A stretch of 64,000 bases of DNA from Methanopyrus sp. SNP6 (GTDB taxonomy: Archaea > JAADCQ01 > Methanopyri > Methanopyrales > Methanopyraceae). Below the pieces are notes generated by a model. That model did no database searches and was not told the DNA's origin. It was given only the letters and a program-made list of their open reading frames with translations. Below, piece by piece: positions 34,283 to 42,238 of the stretch (the stretch's first letter is position 1; every line of letters begins with the position of its first letter). The stretch lies in the NCBI RefSeq assembly GCF_002201895.1, contig NZ_CP019436.1:323456-387455 (forward strand), in the 5' to 3' direction. A program made the translations under genes and the position numbers.

Positions 34283-35200
34283 CTAAGAGCTTAGTAGCGC
34301 CACTCGGCTGGGTGGCGACTCATCGACTAGCTCGAATCCTGCGTGCTCCGCGATCTCTGCCGCGAACTTCCGCACTTCTTCGTGCGAAGGCATGTTGTCC
34401 GGTGACATCCGGAAGGCTGCCCACCCCACGCACATGAACGCCTTCACTTCGACGTAGTCCGGCTCGACGTTGGCCAACAGTTCGCCGAACTTCTCGGCGG
34501 TACCCTCCATGTTCCAACCTTTGATCGCGGTGATGCGGATAACCGTCCGGCAGGAGAGGGAATCCAGTAACTCCAGCGTCCTCACGATCCGGTCCCAGGA
34601 GTCCGGAACCGTGGGCCTGTTGATCTGACAGTGTAGCTCCTCGTTCGGTGAGTCTAGGGACACGTATAGCTGCGTCGGCTCACGTTCCAGATCCTCCACC
34701 CGGTCGGGTCGCAGCCCGTTGGTTACCAGGAACGTAGTGTCGAATCCGTAGGAGTGGAAAGCGTCGATCAGTTCGCCGATTCTAGGGTACAGAGTGGGCT
34801 CACCTGCGAGACTGATCGCGGCGTGTCTAGGCTCGAGGGATTCCTTCCAGCGTTTACGAGCTTCACCTTCGAGGTGCCCATACCCTTGGAGGAAGCGCCG
34901 TTGTTGCTCTACGCTCTCCTCGACTATCAGGTCTGGATCGTCCGGGTCAGGCACGTCATGGGTCCCTACGGTGAGTTCGACCGGCCTCCAGCAGTACACG
35001 CAGCGCTGCTGACACCAAGCTACCGTAGGGGTCATCTGAAGGCAACGGTGGCTCTCCACCCCGTAGAACTTCGCCTTGTAGCAGTGCCTACCGTTCTTGA
35101 TCGCCTCCCGGCACCAATGACACGGCTTGACCGCGGAGTGCTTCCCGACCAGACCGTAGCCCTGCTTACGGAGAACTTCCAACACATCAGCGTGTAGCAA
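34283..35200 (-). CDS. taw1: Taw1, tRNA 4-demethylwyosine synthase
   Basis: A 305-residue radical SAM enzyme that condenses pyruvate carbons onto m1G37 of tRNA-Phe to make the tricyclic wyosine base. The radical SAM cluster motif is CQQRCVYCWRP at about 63-73, and N-terminal cysteines (KPCHWC, HRC) fit the second iron-sulfur cluster of Taw1. ISLAGEPTLYPRIGELI and FLVTNGLRPDRVE are family motifs. Taw3 is encoded at 25283. Confidence 0.94.
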   Translation of the reverse strand: MLHADVLEVLRKQGYGLVGKHSAVKPCHWCREAIKNGRHCYKAKFYGVESHRCLQMTPTVAWCQQRCVYCWRPVELTVGTHDVPDPDDPDLIVEESVEQQRRFLQGYGHLEGEARKRWKESLEPRHAAISLAGEPTLYPRIGELIDAFHSYGFDTTFLVTNGLRPDRVEDLEREPTQLYVSLDSPNEELHCQINRPTVPDSWDRIVRTLELLDSLSCRTVIRITAIKGWNMEGTAEKFGELLANVEPDYVEVKAFMCVGWAAFRMSPDNMPSHEEVRKFAAEIAEHAGFELVDESPPSRVALLSS

Positions 35201-35606
35201 CTCGTATCACCCCGAACGGTCTTTTTCCGTCCGAAAAGATTCCTAGCTTAATCGGGATCACCACGGGGTCAGCTGCGATAGCCACCACAGCTTTTCCTCA
35301 ACGATAATAACGTGGTCGGGTGGGTAACACGATCTTGAAATTTGTAACACCGGTGATTCGCTCTGGAGATCGCTCGTAGGGTTCGAAGTTGAATCGAACG
35401 GAGTTACTCTATTCTTTTGTCTTGTCTGAAATGTAGGGCAACGTCCTGCTGTCTGTGCGTATATGCGGCGGGAAATCGGCTTAATTTCATCTAGGGACTG
35501 TTGCATGTGATGAGGAGGTACTGAGTACGAGTTAACCGATCGTCCGATCGATGCCAGCGCACGCAACCATTATATATCCTGTCCTATGCTGCCCACATTT
35601 GGGGGC
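35201..35606. other. Intergenic region between taw1 and tRNA-Trp
   Basis: About 400 bases without a convincing gene; possible reading frames here lack coding character. It contains a GTAACAC pair near 35322-35350 and a perfect C-box-like GTGATGA near 35509, but the following CTGA is only seven bases away, too close for a guide RNA. The right end holds the tRNA-Trp promoter. Confidence 0.5.
35571..35577 (+). promoter_or_regulatory. TATA box for tRNA-Trp
   Basis: TATATAT lies about 30-36 bases upstream of the tRNA 5' end, at standard box A distance. Confidence 0.65.
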
Positions 35607-35760
35607 GGGCCCGCGGTGTAGCCAGGTCTATCATGCGGGGCTCCAGGGACCCGCCGATGACTTCCATGGGGTGTGCCGGACCTGGTGGGGAGACTCCTGG
35701 AGCGACGAGGCGGGTCGAAGACACCCCGTGACCCGGGTTCAAATCCCGGCGGGCCCACCA
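35607..35760 (+). tRNA. tRNA-Trp (CCA anticodon) with 76-base intron
   Basis: Exons 35607-35646 and 35723-35760 make a tRNA with acceptor GGGCCCG/CGGGCCC, anticodon stem CGGGG/CCCCG, loop CTCCAGA (anticodon CCA) and T-arm CCGGG/CCCGG; CCA end encoded. The intron lies at the canonical 37/38 site. Exon-intron sequence folds into a bulge-helix-bulge: both three-base bulges (AGG and ACA) are cut after their second base, as the archaeal splicing endonuclease does; the central helix has one C-A mismatch. Position 8 is C. Confidence 0.93.
35647..35722 (+). ncRNA. tRNA-Trp intron, candidate box C/D guide RNA
   Basis: The 76-base intron is closed by an eight-base-pair stem (GACCCGCC/GGCGGGTC). Inside are a C-like box (CCGATGA, 35654-35660), D'-like CCGG (35676), C'-like CTGGTGG (35682) and D-like ACGA (35705). 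The first guide pairs with exon 2 around C39 over ten bases; the second pairs with the anticodon loop around C34. Counting five bases before each D or D' box lands exactly on C39 and C34, as in the known guide introns of other archaeal tRNA-Trp genes. The boxes are degenerate. Confidence 0.65.
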
Positions 35761-35821
35761 AGCCCCGAATTGTTATGAAAACCATAACGGTGGCCCAGTC
35801 AGTAAAGGGTGCTCAACCTGC

Positions 35822-36385
35822 TCATTCCTCTAGTTCCCTCCTGATCAGGTGCCCGACAACGGCGGTGACCGCCCCGATGGCCGTGGCGGTTTCGAGGGGT
35901 ATCCTACGACCGGTGATATCGAGGTGATACTCACACGCTTCGAGTACCTCCGCAGGCAGTCCACGTCGTCCGAGTCCGAAAACCAGGGTTACGGATCGGG
36001 GCCGAAAAACTTCTCGAACTACATCCTCGGGTTCGATGGCCTTCCGCTCGTCGGGACGACAGGTTGTCCCGATGATCGTGCCGAGCTGAGGTGGGAAGCC
36101 GCGCTCGGGATAGTCGTAAACCTCCAACAGGTTGCGCTCGGCCAGCACCAGCATCTCGCGACCTGAAGTACCGATGGTAGTCTCTTCGGAGACGTACTCG
36201 GCGAGTTCGTGTGGGGTCCTTACGCCTAAATCGTCCAGCGGGAACCCGAAGAGTGCGAGCTTGAAGTCGAAGGCCACGCAGAGCGGTGCCACCCGGGCGA
36301 TAGTCCGTGCGTGTATCTCGTGGAAGCGCCGCGGGTCGTAGGAGTTGTACAGGCCGATGGTCACCCTGCCGGCGCGCTTAGGCAT
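35822..36385 (-). CDS. DUF531-like protein, possible SPOUT fold
   Basis: A 187-residue protein resembling archaeal DUF531 (GLYNSYDPRRFHEIHARTIARVAP at the N terminus). The C-terminal part (LVFGLGRRGLPAEVLEACEY then AIGAVTAVVGHL) has the look of a SPOUT-type trefoil-knot RNA methyltransferase cofactor region. Reaction unknown. Last gene of the minus-strand RNA-metabolism operon; overlaps the DUF99 gene by eight bases. Confidence 0.65.
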   Translation of the reverse strand: MPKRAGRVTIGLYNSYDPRRFHEIHARTIARVAPLCVAFDFKLALFGFPLDDLGVRTPHELAEYVSEETTIGTSGREMLVLAERNLLEVYDYPERGFPPQLGTIIGTTCRPDERKAIEPEDVVREVFRPRSVTLVFGLGRRGLPAEVLEACEYHLDITGRRIPLETATAIGAVTAVVGHLIRRELEE

Positions 36386-36971
36386 CGCTGGATGATTCCC
36401 CTTTGGTCACTCCGGTGGCGATGAAGTGAGCGACCCGGATGGGTTCGGGAAGACGGTGACGAGTCGCCGTGCGTCTGAGCACCAATTTAGCGATGTCAGG
36501 TTCGACTCCAGCGCACTGGAAGTAGACTGGAGGTTCATCTCGACGTGTTTTCACGCTGTGGACTGGACCTGCCCTGAGGACTATCTTCCGGCGTTCCTCG
36601 GTATGGTTCAAATTACTAAGAGCGGAGACCACAGATGCCACGTCGGGCCGGCGCTTGATCACGGAGATTACGGGTAAACCAGTCTCCTCGTGTAACTTTT
36701 TGATGTCCAGGACGTTGAACCCCGCGAATGTGATTCCGTCGGTCAGGATTACGCGCAATTGAGGCCTGTGTTTGGACCTGTTGACCATCTCCGCGATCCG
36801 ATCAGTGACGTCGAGGCCGTCGACGGTTACCTCCGTGCTCATCACGCCGTCGATCCACTGTCCGCCGCGCATTACAACACCGACAACGAGTGTTCTATCG
36901 TCCTCTGGGCCGTAATGACCGTCGTCGATCCCCAACACTCTTATCTCCGGCTTCACTTCTCTGAGCTTCAA
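36378..36971 (-). CDS. DUF99 protein (endonuclease V-like fold)
   Basis: A 197-residue DUF99 protein. IRVLGIDDGHY near the N terminus and LTDGITFAGFNVLDIKKLHEETGLPVISV in the middle are family motifs; DUF99 proteins are distantly related to endonuclease V. Nuclease activity has not been inferred from residues here. Overlaps rpoL by four bases. Confidence 0.82.
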   Translation of the reverse strand: MKLREVKPEIRVLGIDDGHYGPEDDRTLVVGVVMRGGQWIDGVMSTEVTVDGLDVTDRIAEMVNRSKHRPQLRVILTDGITFAGFNVLDIKKLHEETGLPVISVIKRRPDVASVVSALSNLNHTEERRKIVLRAGPVHSVKTRRDEPPVYFQCAGVEPDIAKLVLRRTATRHRLPEPIRVAHFIATGVTKGESSSDA

Positions 36972-37315
36972 CTTTCCTTCTCCTCCAACGCCCCCAAGAA
37001 CTCCTCCTTAGCCTTTTTCACCAGATCCAGCAGTTCCTCTATGGCCCGCTCGAGGGCTTCTCTGGCGTCGGCGTCCTCATCGACCACCCGTATACGCATC
37101 TTCGGTGGTACGTACTGTTCTTCGTCGACTTCGTGTTCTTTACCGAGTATAGGGTGCTCAATTCTGTAAGTCGCGACGATTCCGTCCTGCTGGTTTAAGG
37201 ACCATCTTAAGAGATTACATAAGGTGTGGTCCTCACCGGGCAGCTCGAGAAGGACCTCGTCTTTGTCGTATTTCTTAACAACGACTTCAACCTCGGGCAG
37301 TTTCACAGTATTCAC
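36968..37315 (-). CDS. rpoL: DNA-directed RNA polymerase subunit L
   Basis: A 115-residue RpoL/Rpb11-family subunit that pairs with subunit D in the archaeal RNA polymerase assembly platform. LPGEDHTLCNLLRWSLN is the diagnostic motif at about 26-42, followed by YRIEHPILGKEHEVDEEQ. The charged C-terminal helix is typical. Lies between DUF2067 and DUF99. Confidence 0.96.
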   Translation of the reverse strand: MNTVKLPEVEVVVKKYDKDEVLLELPGEDHTLCNLLRWSLNQQDGIVATYRIEHPILGKEHEVDEEQYVPPKMRIRVVDEDADAREALERAIEELLDLVKKAKEEFLGALEEKES

Positions 37316-37319
37316 CCCG

Positions 37320-38000
37320 TCACAAGGGTTCGTGGAGGAAGTCCTCCAGGGCCTTACCCATACCTTTACGGGCTTTCCGGAGCTCGGACGCGATCTCCTC
37401 TAATTTGCGCTCCGTGGACTTCGGGTCCTCCCGGAGCTCACAACGCCCGTCTTCTCCCTCCCGAAGTATTCCCCGTTCGATGGCCTCATAGGCTAGATCC
37501 ATGGGGTCGACGTCGTACTCGTGGGAGAGGATGGCCAGCATTCGGCGCACGGGTTCCGATGCCGCGTAAAACCTCGCCTCGCGGTAAGCCTCGGCGAGCT
37601 CTCTAACGAGCTCGCGGAGCTCACTCATGGGTGCGTTCGTGGTGATCCACGGGCCGCGAACCCTTGCCCGGTAACCCTGGCGGCGGAGTGCGTCGCGCAG
37701 TAGCTCGGGTGGTATCTTCGGGGCGCCGGCTTCTCTGCAGATCGTGCTCAGGTGGAGCCTAACCTGTTTCTTTTCTTCCGACTCGGACAGGACGGTCCTA
37801 CGAAGTTCTCCCAACTTGCAGATGTGAGCTTTAACCGCGGCATGCGGGCCGAACACCTTCACTTTAACCCGGGTACCGCGAAGCTCCACGACGGTGTCTA
37901 CACCTCGGGCCTGAGTAGTTTCGACGGCACGGAGGAATCGCTGGGCGGAGTCACGGTCGGGGAAGGTGAACGCTATCTCGCGCTTCTCCATCTTAGGCAT
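37320..38000 (-). CDS. DUF2067 protein
   Basis: A 226-residue soluble protein matching the archaeal DUF2067 family, commonly found beside csl4 and rpoL. The first 65 residues form an alpha/beta module (REIAFTFPDRDSAQRFLRAV). The rest is helical with basic patches. Its partner genes suggest RNA processing or transcription, but no activity is known. Overlaps csl4 by eight bases. Confidence 0.75.
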   Translation of the reverse strand: MPKMEKREIAFTFPDRDSAQRFLRAVETTQARGVDTVVELRGTRVKVKVFGPHAAVKAHICKLGELRRTVLSESEEKKQVRLHLSTICREAGAPKIPPELLRDALRRQGYRARVRGPWITTNAPMSELRELVRELAEAYREARFYAASEPVRRMLAILSHEYDVDPMDLAYEAIERGILREGEDGRCELREDPKSTERKLEEIASELRKARKGMGKALEDFLHEPL

Positions 38001-38583
38001 CGCTCTCGACCTCCCGCAAGTAACCGGCAGCGACCTTTCTCGTCTCGGTGTGACCGCACACGGGGCAACGGAGGGTCCGACCCTTCACCCTTTCGAGTTC
38101 GGATCTACATCGGGTGCAGTACGCGAGGACTACCCCGTATTCCTTACCCATAGTGGACAGCTGTATCGGCATTTTAGTGCTCACTACTCGAGCGCGAACG
38201 ATGTCTCCGGGTTGGAACTCGTCGGCCAGATCCTCCACATAGGCGTCTCTGACCTTTGATATGTGGACCCCTCCTACTCCAGAGGTTGGAGGCTCGCGGT
38301 CCGTCCGATCGTCCACGAAGCATATCTTGACGAGAACGACCTGCTCTTTCACCGACTGCACTCGTCCGATCACTGAGGATCCCAGTTCCAGTTTCGGTGG
38401 TGTGTCCGCGTACGGTTCGACGCGAACTTCACGCTCCTCGAGGTCCACTTCCACTCGCCCGATGATGGCGGCCCGAACGACACCACCATCCTCGTAGGTA
38501 CCTGGGCCAGGGTAAAACGCCTCTGCCACGGTTATCTTGTCGCCGGGCAGTACGAACTTCCCTGGCTCCACGTAACGTCTCAC
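37993..38583 (-). CDS. csl4: Exosome subunit Csl4
   Basis: A 196-residue archaeal exosome cap protein. The N-terminal domain contains KFVLPGDKITVAEAFYPGPG, a central S1 domain contains GSSVIGRVQSVKEQVVLVKI, and the C-terminal zinc ribbon is YCTRCRSELERV with CPVCGHTE. The GTG at 38583 overlaps the stop of the DHH gene (GTGA), so coupling is likely; upstream in-frame sequence to 38910 is not part of the gene. Confidence 0.93.
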   Translation of the reverse strand: MRRYVEPGKFVLPGDKITVAEAFYPGPGTYEDGGVVRAAIIGRVEVDLEEREVRVEPYADTPPKLELGSSVIGRVQSVKEQVVLVKICFVDDRTDREPPTSGVGGVHISKVRDAYVEDLADEFQPGDIVRARVVSTKMPIQLSTMGKEYGVVLAYCTRCRSELERVKGRTLRCPVCGHTETRKVAAGYLREVESDA

Positions 38584-39602
38584 GACTTTCTCGTCCGGAC
38601 GCTTTCGACTTGTCTCTTCACCTCTTCCCCGAACAGTCTCAGGAACTCCTCGACCTTGCTTTCTGGGACGACGCCTCCGGCCGCCGGTGCGTGTCCACCG
38701 CCCTTTCCGCCCACCTCGGTCGCCGCCTTTCTGATCGCTCGGGCTACGTCGATCTCCTCTCCCTCGACTACCCGGGCGCTGATCTTTCCCCGTCGAACGC
38801 ATACGCCCACGGGTCTTCGCTTCACGCCCGCTACGTGAGATGCGACTCTTCCGGTCATTGCGGGGTGGACGTCGTCCATGATCGCGTACGCGACGACTTC
38901 GTTCAGGCATTCCGCCACCTCCCTCGCTCGACGGAGCACCTCGTGTTCCTCCGCCATAGCATCGCGAGCGAGCTCATACACCTCGTCCAGCTCGGAGACG
39001 GAGGTCTCCGGGAGCTTGAGAGCCAATTCCTGTCGGTATTCGCCATCCATCCGGATCAGTGCGTAGTCGAGCAGGCTCGCCTCCGTGTAAACCTTGCGCC
39101 GGTCGTACATCTTGAGGACCTCTCTGAGTACTCTGGAGTACTCCTCGGCGTAGTCCGTGAAGGCCGCGTACGCGGCGATGAGTCGTAGGTCACGCTCGTG
39201 CAGATCGACCGTGGCCCAATAGCAGAGTTCGGCCGCACAGAGTCTGGTGTCGTGAATGAATACGTCGGGTCGCACGTCCTCGAGTACTTGGTGATGGTCT
39301 ACGACGATCACCCGACATCCCTCGGACTTGGCGTCGTGGATCGCTGTCTCCCCGGTAGACCCTAGGTCTGCGGCTATCAGCACATCACACTCCGGAGCGA
39401 TTCCAGAGACGACTTCCTCGAAGTTGGCGGGAGGGGAGAAGTACAGCACGAAGTCCACCCCAACGTTGTTCAGCACGTGACCGAGGATCGCAGCGCTCGC
39501 TAACCCATCCACGTCGATATCCGAAATTACCGCGACTCGCTCGTCCTCCAGCTTCTTCAGGTGTGGGATCAGCGCGTTCCTTACTTCCTTAATGGGATCC
39601 AA
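38580..39602 (-). CDS. DHH-family phosphoesterase (RecJ-like)
   Basis: A 340-residue single-stranded nucleic acid phosphodiesterase of the RecJ-like DHH family. Motifs are SDIDVDGLASAAIL (about 27-40), LIAADLGSTGE, VIVVDHHQVLED (DHH) and the DHHA1 motif GGKGGGHAPAAGG near the end. Archaeal relatives act on RNA or DNA ends or associate with the replisome as GAN; position beside csl4 favours an RNA role here, by inference. Confidence 0.88.
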   Translation of the reverse strand: MDPIKEVRNALIPHLKKLEDERVAVISDIDVDGLASAAILGHVLNNVGVDFVLYFSPPANFEEVVSGIAPECDVLIAADLGSTGETAIHDAKSEGCRVIVVDHHQVLEDVRPDVFIHDTRLCAAELCYWATVDLHERDLRLIAAYAAFTDYAEEYSRVLREVLKMYDRRKVYTEASLLDYALIRMDGEYRQELALKLPETSVSELDEVYELARDAMAEEHEVLRRAREVAECLNEVVAYAIMDDVHPAMTGRVASHVAGVKRRPVGVCVRRGKISARVVEGEEIDVARAIRKAATEVGGKGGGHAPAAGGVVPESKVEEFLRLFGEEVKRQVESVRTRKS

Positions 39603-39618
39603 AGGAAACCCCCTTTTG

Positions 39619-40233
39619 TCAGTCGATCTTCTTAAAGACTAGAATCGCAGCGTCTACGTGGCGGATCCTGCTCCGATGATGAGGATACATGGCCGGGATA
39701 GGGAATCGAACTAATCCGACGGTGTCACATGTAGCCCCTAATTCATGGGCACGACGCTTCCAAAACTCTTCCGTACCCGCGCGATGGAGTGAGACCACAC
39801 CAGATGACGCCTCCAGGGCTACCTCTACGAATGGCCGGTCGGCGCCACGCCGCTGGGCTCCGAATGGGGGATTCATTATAGTAACGTCGTACTGGTCCTC
39901 GGGCTCGAAATCCCGAACGTCCGCCTCGACGACTTCCAATCTGTCCTCGACGCCAGCCCGTTTCACGTTCCTCCGTGCCACTTTGACGGCCTCTGAGTCA
40001 ACCTCCACACACGTGACCTCGCACGCCCCTGCAAGCGCCGCACCGATACCTATCCTACCAGTACCGGCTCCGAGATCGAGTACGCGCGAGCATTCGAGTC
40101 CGAACTCCCTCTCGGCGACCGAGAGCAGCACTCGGATCACCTCCCCGGGAGTCTCGTACTGCTCAAGTGATAGTTTCGGTTCCGGAAACCCATCCAACTC
40201 GTCGAGCTTCATCGCCAGGCGACGATCTATCAA
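39619..40233 (-). CDS. METTL5-like N6-adenine rRNA methyltransferase
   Basis: A class I methyltransferase of about 204 residues. Motif I is VLDLGAGTGRIGIGAAL and the catalytic motif NPPFGAQRRGADRPF matches archaeal METTL5-type enzymes that methylate adenine in small-subunit rRNA. A TTG at 40233 overlaps the stop of the zinc-ribbon gene and follows AAAGG; an alternative ATG is at 40212. Part of the csl4 operon. Confidence 0.85.
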   Translation of the reverse strand: MIDRRLAMKLDELDGFPEPKLSLEQYETPGEVIRVLLSVAEREFGLECSRVLDLGAGTGRIGIGAALAGACEVTCVEVDSEAVKVARRNVKRAGVEDRLEVVEADVRDFEPEDQYDVTIMNPPFGAQRRGADRPFVEVALEASSGVVSLHRAGTEEFWKRRAHELGATCDTVGLVRFPIPAMYPHHRSRIRHVDAAILVFKKID

Positions 40234-40418
40234 AGCCTTTCACGCACCCTCCGCTCCCGTTCGACTTCCTTCCACCACTCTGGTCCTCTACCCAAACGCT
40301 CCTCTGGGTCCATCCGCACAAACTTCTTCTTCCCGCAGTACGGACACTCAGGAGGAGTTCGCTTTCGACCAACTCTCTTACCGCACGATGCGCAGATTAT
40401 GTGTTCCGGCAACATCAT
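40230..40418 (-). CDS. Small zinc-ribbon protein
   Basis: A 62-residue protein with CASCGK and CPYCGKKK forming a four-cysteine zinc ribbon, followed by a short charged tail with WWKEVERERR. Likely a nucleic-acid- or protein-binding accessory factor at the head of the RNA operon. No family name given. Confidence 0.75.
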   Translation of the reverse strand: MMLPEHIICASCGKRVGRKRTPPECPYCGKKKFVRMDPEERLGRGPEWWKEVERERRVRERL

Positions 40419-40443
40419 TCCCCCAGTCGGGGGTGCGTTCGAA

Positions 40444-41256
40444 ATGCCTGCGGGTCCGGTGCACTTGGCGTACGGAGTCCTATTGGCGGTGATGTCGTAC
40501 CCACAGAATCCGGAATACGGCGGGATAATCGTGTACGGGTCATTAGCACCGGACTTCGCTACGGCGGCCTACCACGACCGGTACTCGGACTTAAGGTACG
40601 TGGACTACCGGTGGGCCCACGATCCCACGCACGTTTACGATTATGCATCTGTGATAGTCGAGCGGACTGTATCCAGGACGCTTCAGGGAGTCGATGGAAA
40701 GGCAGCACTGTGGTGCGTGGAGACGGGTATCGCCAGTCATCTTCTTTTAGATCTTTACACACACGTTAGGACGTCGCCGATCAAGGAGTGGAGAGAACGA
40801 GCCGGCATCAAGACGGTGCTCCGGTATTTCTACTACCCATGGCAAGAGAACGCGGTGGAGTTCGCACGTTGGGCGCTAGGGCGGGCTATTCGAGTGTTCG
40901 GTAGCCCGGACGAGTTCTGGCGGTACGTAGACGAGGCGTGTGCTGTCGCGGAACAGCTCATGGGCGACTATGTCATCAGCGCTTACCTCAGGAGGCTGTC
41001 GGAACGCTACTTCGGAAACCCCGACTTGCGCCTAGCCGATTGGTTGAGGTGGTTCTACCGAAAGTACGGTTGGGAAGAGAACGCTACGGACGCGTTCATC
41101 ATCGATGACGTAAGAATTCCGGCCGATCCTGTGGAACTTTTGTCATGGGTTAGTCAGTGGGATCCGAGTGTGACCCCAGAGCGGCCACCTCAGTCGGGCG
41201 GTGGTGGATCGTGGTTATTGCCGGTGTTCCCGATACCGACGATACGCCGGCACTAG
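40444..41256 (+). CDS. Zinc-dependent phospholipase C-like protein
   Basis: A 270-residue protein resembling the zinc-dependent phospholipase C (PF00882) fold. Candidate metal ligands are in MPAGPVHLAYG at the start, PDFATAAYHDRY, HDPTHVYDY and ASHLLLDLYTHVRTS. No signal peptide is visible. I start at ATG 40444, where the family begins; the longer frame to 40399 overlaps the zinc-ribbon start. Substrate is unknown. A glycine-rich stretch precedes the C terminus. Confidence 0.75.
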   Translation: MPAGPVHLAYGVLLAVMSYPQNPEYGGIIVYGSLAPDFATAAYHDRYSDLRYVDYRWAHDPTHVYDYASVIVERTVSRTLQGVDGKAALWCVETGIASHLLLDLYTHVRTSPIKEWRERAGIKTVLRYFYYPWQENAVEFARWALGRAIRVFGSPDEFWRYVDEACAVAEQLMGDYVISAYLRRLSERYFGNPDLRLADWLRWFYRKYGWEENATDAFIIDDVRIPADPVELLSWVSQWDPSVTPERPPQSGGGGSWLLPVFPIPTIRRH

Positions 41257-41633
41257 CCCGGCACCCAAATGTATCTATTACCAGCCTTGTACACCGCACC
41301 GCCGAGCTTCTTCATGTGACCGAGTTGTGCACCGCCACGTTTCGCCCTAGCAACCTCCTTGAACTTCTCCACTTTTAGCCCGGAGGGAGTGCGGTAGATC
41401 TTCGTGACGGTAACCTTGCCCGTGGTAGTCTTGGTGATGATGGTAGCTTCCGACGTTTTAGGGCTGAGGATTTTAGTGAGACCGTAGCTGGAAGACATGG
41501 TGATGATGAACGCCAGGGCGAAAACCATCGCCGCGTCGAACAGGTTGGCGACGCCGGCCAGTGGGTCGTCGTTGTCATCGCCGTTCAGAAACCTCCTACG
41601 ACGTCGTCTCCTCAGATACCTGGGCAACGTCAT
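41253..41633 (-). CDS. DUF2149 (ExbD-like) protein
   Basis: A 126-residue protein with an arginine-rich N terminus, one transmembrane segment (FDAAMVFALAFIITMSSSYG) and an extracytoplasmic tail. The conserved DPLAGVANLFDAAMVFALAF motif with an aspartate in the segment resembles ExbD/TolR/MotB-type partners. Coupled (ATGA) to the MotA/TolQ/ExbB gene. Together they could form a proton- or sodium-driven motor complex. Confidence 0.82.
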   Translation of the reverse strand: MTLPRYLRRRRRRRFLNGDDNDDPLAGVANLFDAAMVFALAFIITMSSSYGLTKILSPKTSEATIITKTTTGKVTVTKIYRTPSGLKVEKFKEVARAKRGGAQLGHMKKLGGAVYKAGNRYIWVPG

Positions 41634-42238
41634 CCCCCGAACTCGCGTTGGAGTATAGTTTCAGCCAAGAATTCGAGATCCGAGACGTCCTTTCGGTACC
41701 ACCTAGATCTGAACAACGTGATCACGTAACAAGCTCCGGCGGATGCCAGACCGACTACTGTGGTCGCGAACGCCGTGATCAAAGATGTCGCTAAGCCCGA
41801 GATGTTACCCTTAGCTAGCTGCTCCAATCCCGGTCCCAATGGGATCAGCGTTCCCATCAGTCCCAACATGGGACCTAAACGCACGATAATCCTTGTCCTG
41901 CTGACTTTGCTGGCCAGAAAGTTTTCGAGGTTCTCCAGCTCCTTTTCGACCCTCAAACTGGCCTCGTCCGCAGAATCGGATTTCTCGACAATCTGTTCTA
42001 CTCTCCTCAGAAACTCCGAGAAGTGTGGAGGAAGTCGCTTCACGTCCGGAAACTTCTCCGCAATCTGTTCGAGATCCTTCCTGGTGAACCTGGGCCGGTA
42101 GGCCACCTCACGGAGGAATATGGCCAGTTCCATCAGAGAGTAGGCTAAGGACAACAGCAACAGTACTACCGTCGGGTAAAACAACAGCTCCATTACCACG
42201 TACAGCGCCTTAGTTATCGCCGTCGCGACGCTAGCCAT
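41630..42238 (-). CDS. MotA/TolQ/ExbB proton channel family protein
   Basis: A 202-residue membrane protein with one N-terminal transmembrane segment, a cytoplasmic helical domain (about 55-100) and two C-terminal segments. LGPMLGLMGTLIPLGPGLEQLAKGN and LITAFATTVVGLASAGACYV are the family channel motifs. Likely pairs with the DUF2149 protein; the energised process is unknown, as no TonB or flagellar genes are present. Confidence 0.9.
   Translation of the reverse strand: MASVATAITKALYVVMELLFYPTVVLLLLSLAYSLMELAIFLREVAYRPRFTRKDLEQIAEKFPDVKRLPPHFSEFLRRVEQIVEKSDSADEASLRVEKELENLENFLASKVSRTRIIVRLGPMLGLMGTLIPLGPGLEQLAKGNISGLATSLITAFATTVVGLASAGACYVITLFRSRWYRKDVSDLEFLAETILQREFGG

Noticed and set aside
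35505-35530. C-box-like GTGATGA with nearby CTGA as a box C/D sRNA
   Set aside because: Only seven bases separate the two, too short for a guide, and no C' or second D box follows.
35258-35566. Minus-strand frame between taw1 and tRNA-Trp
   Set aside because: No motif, unlike codon usage and no ribosome site; the region looks intergenic.
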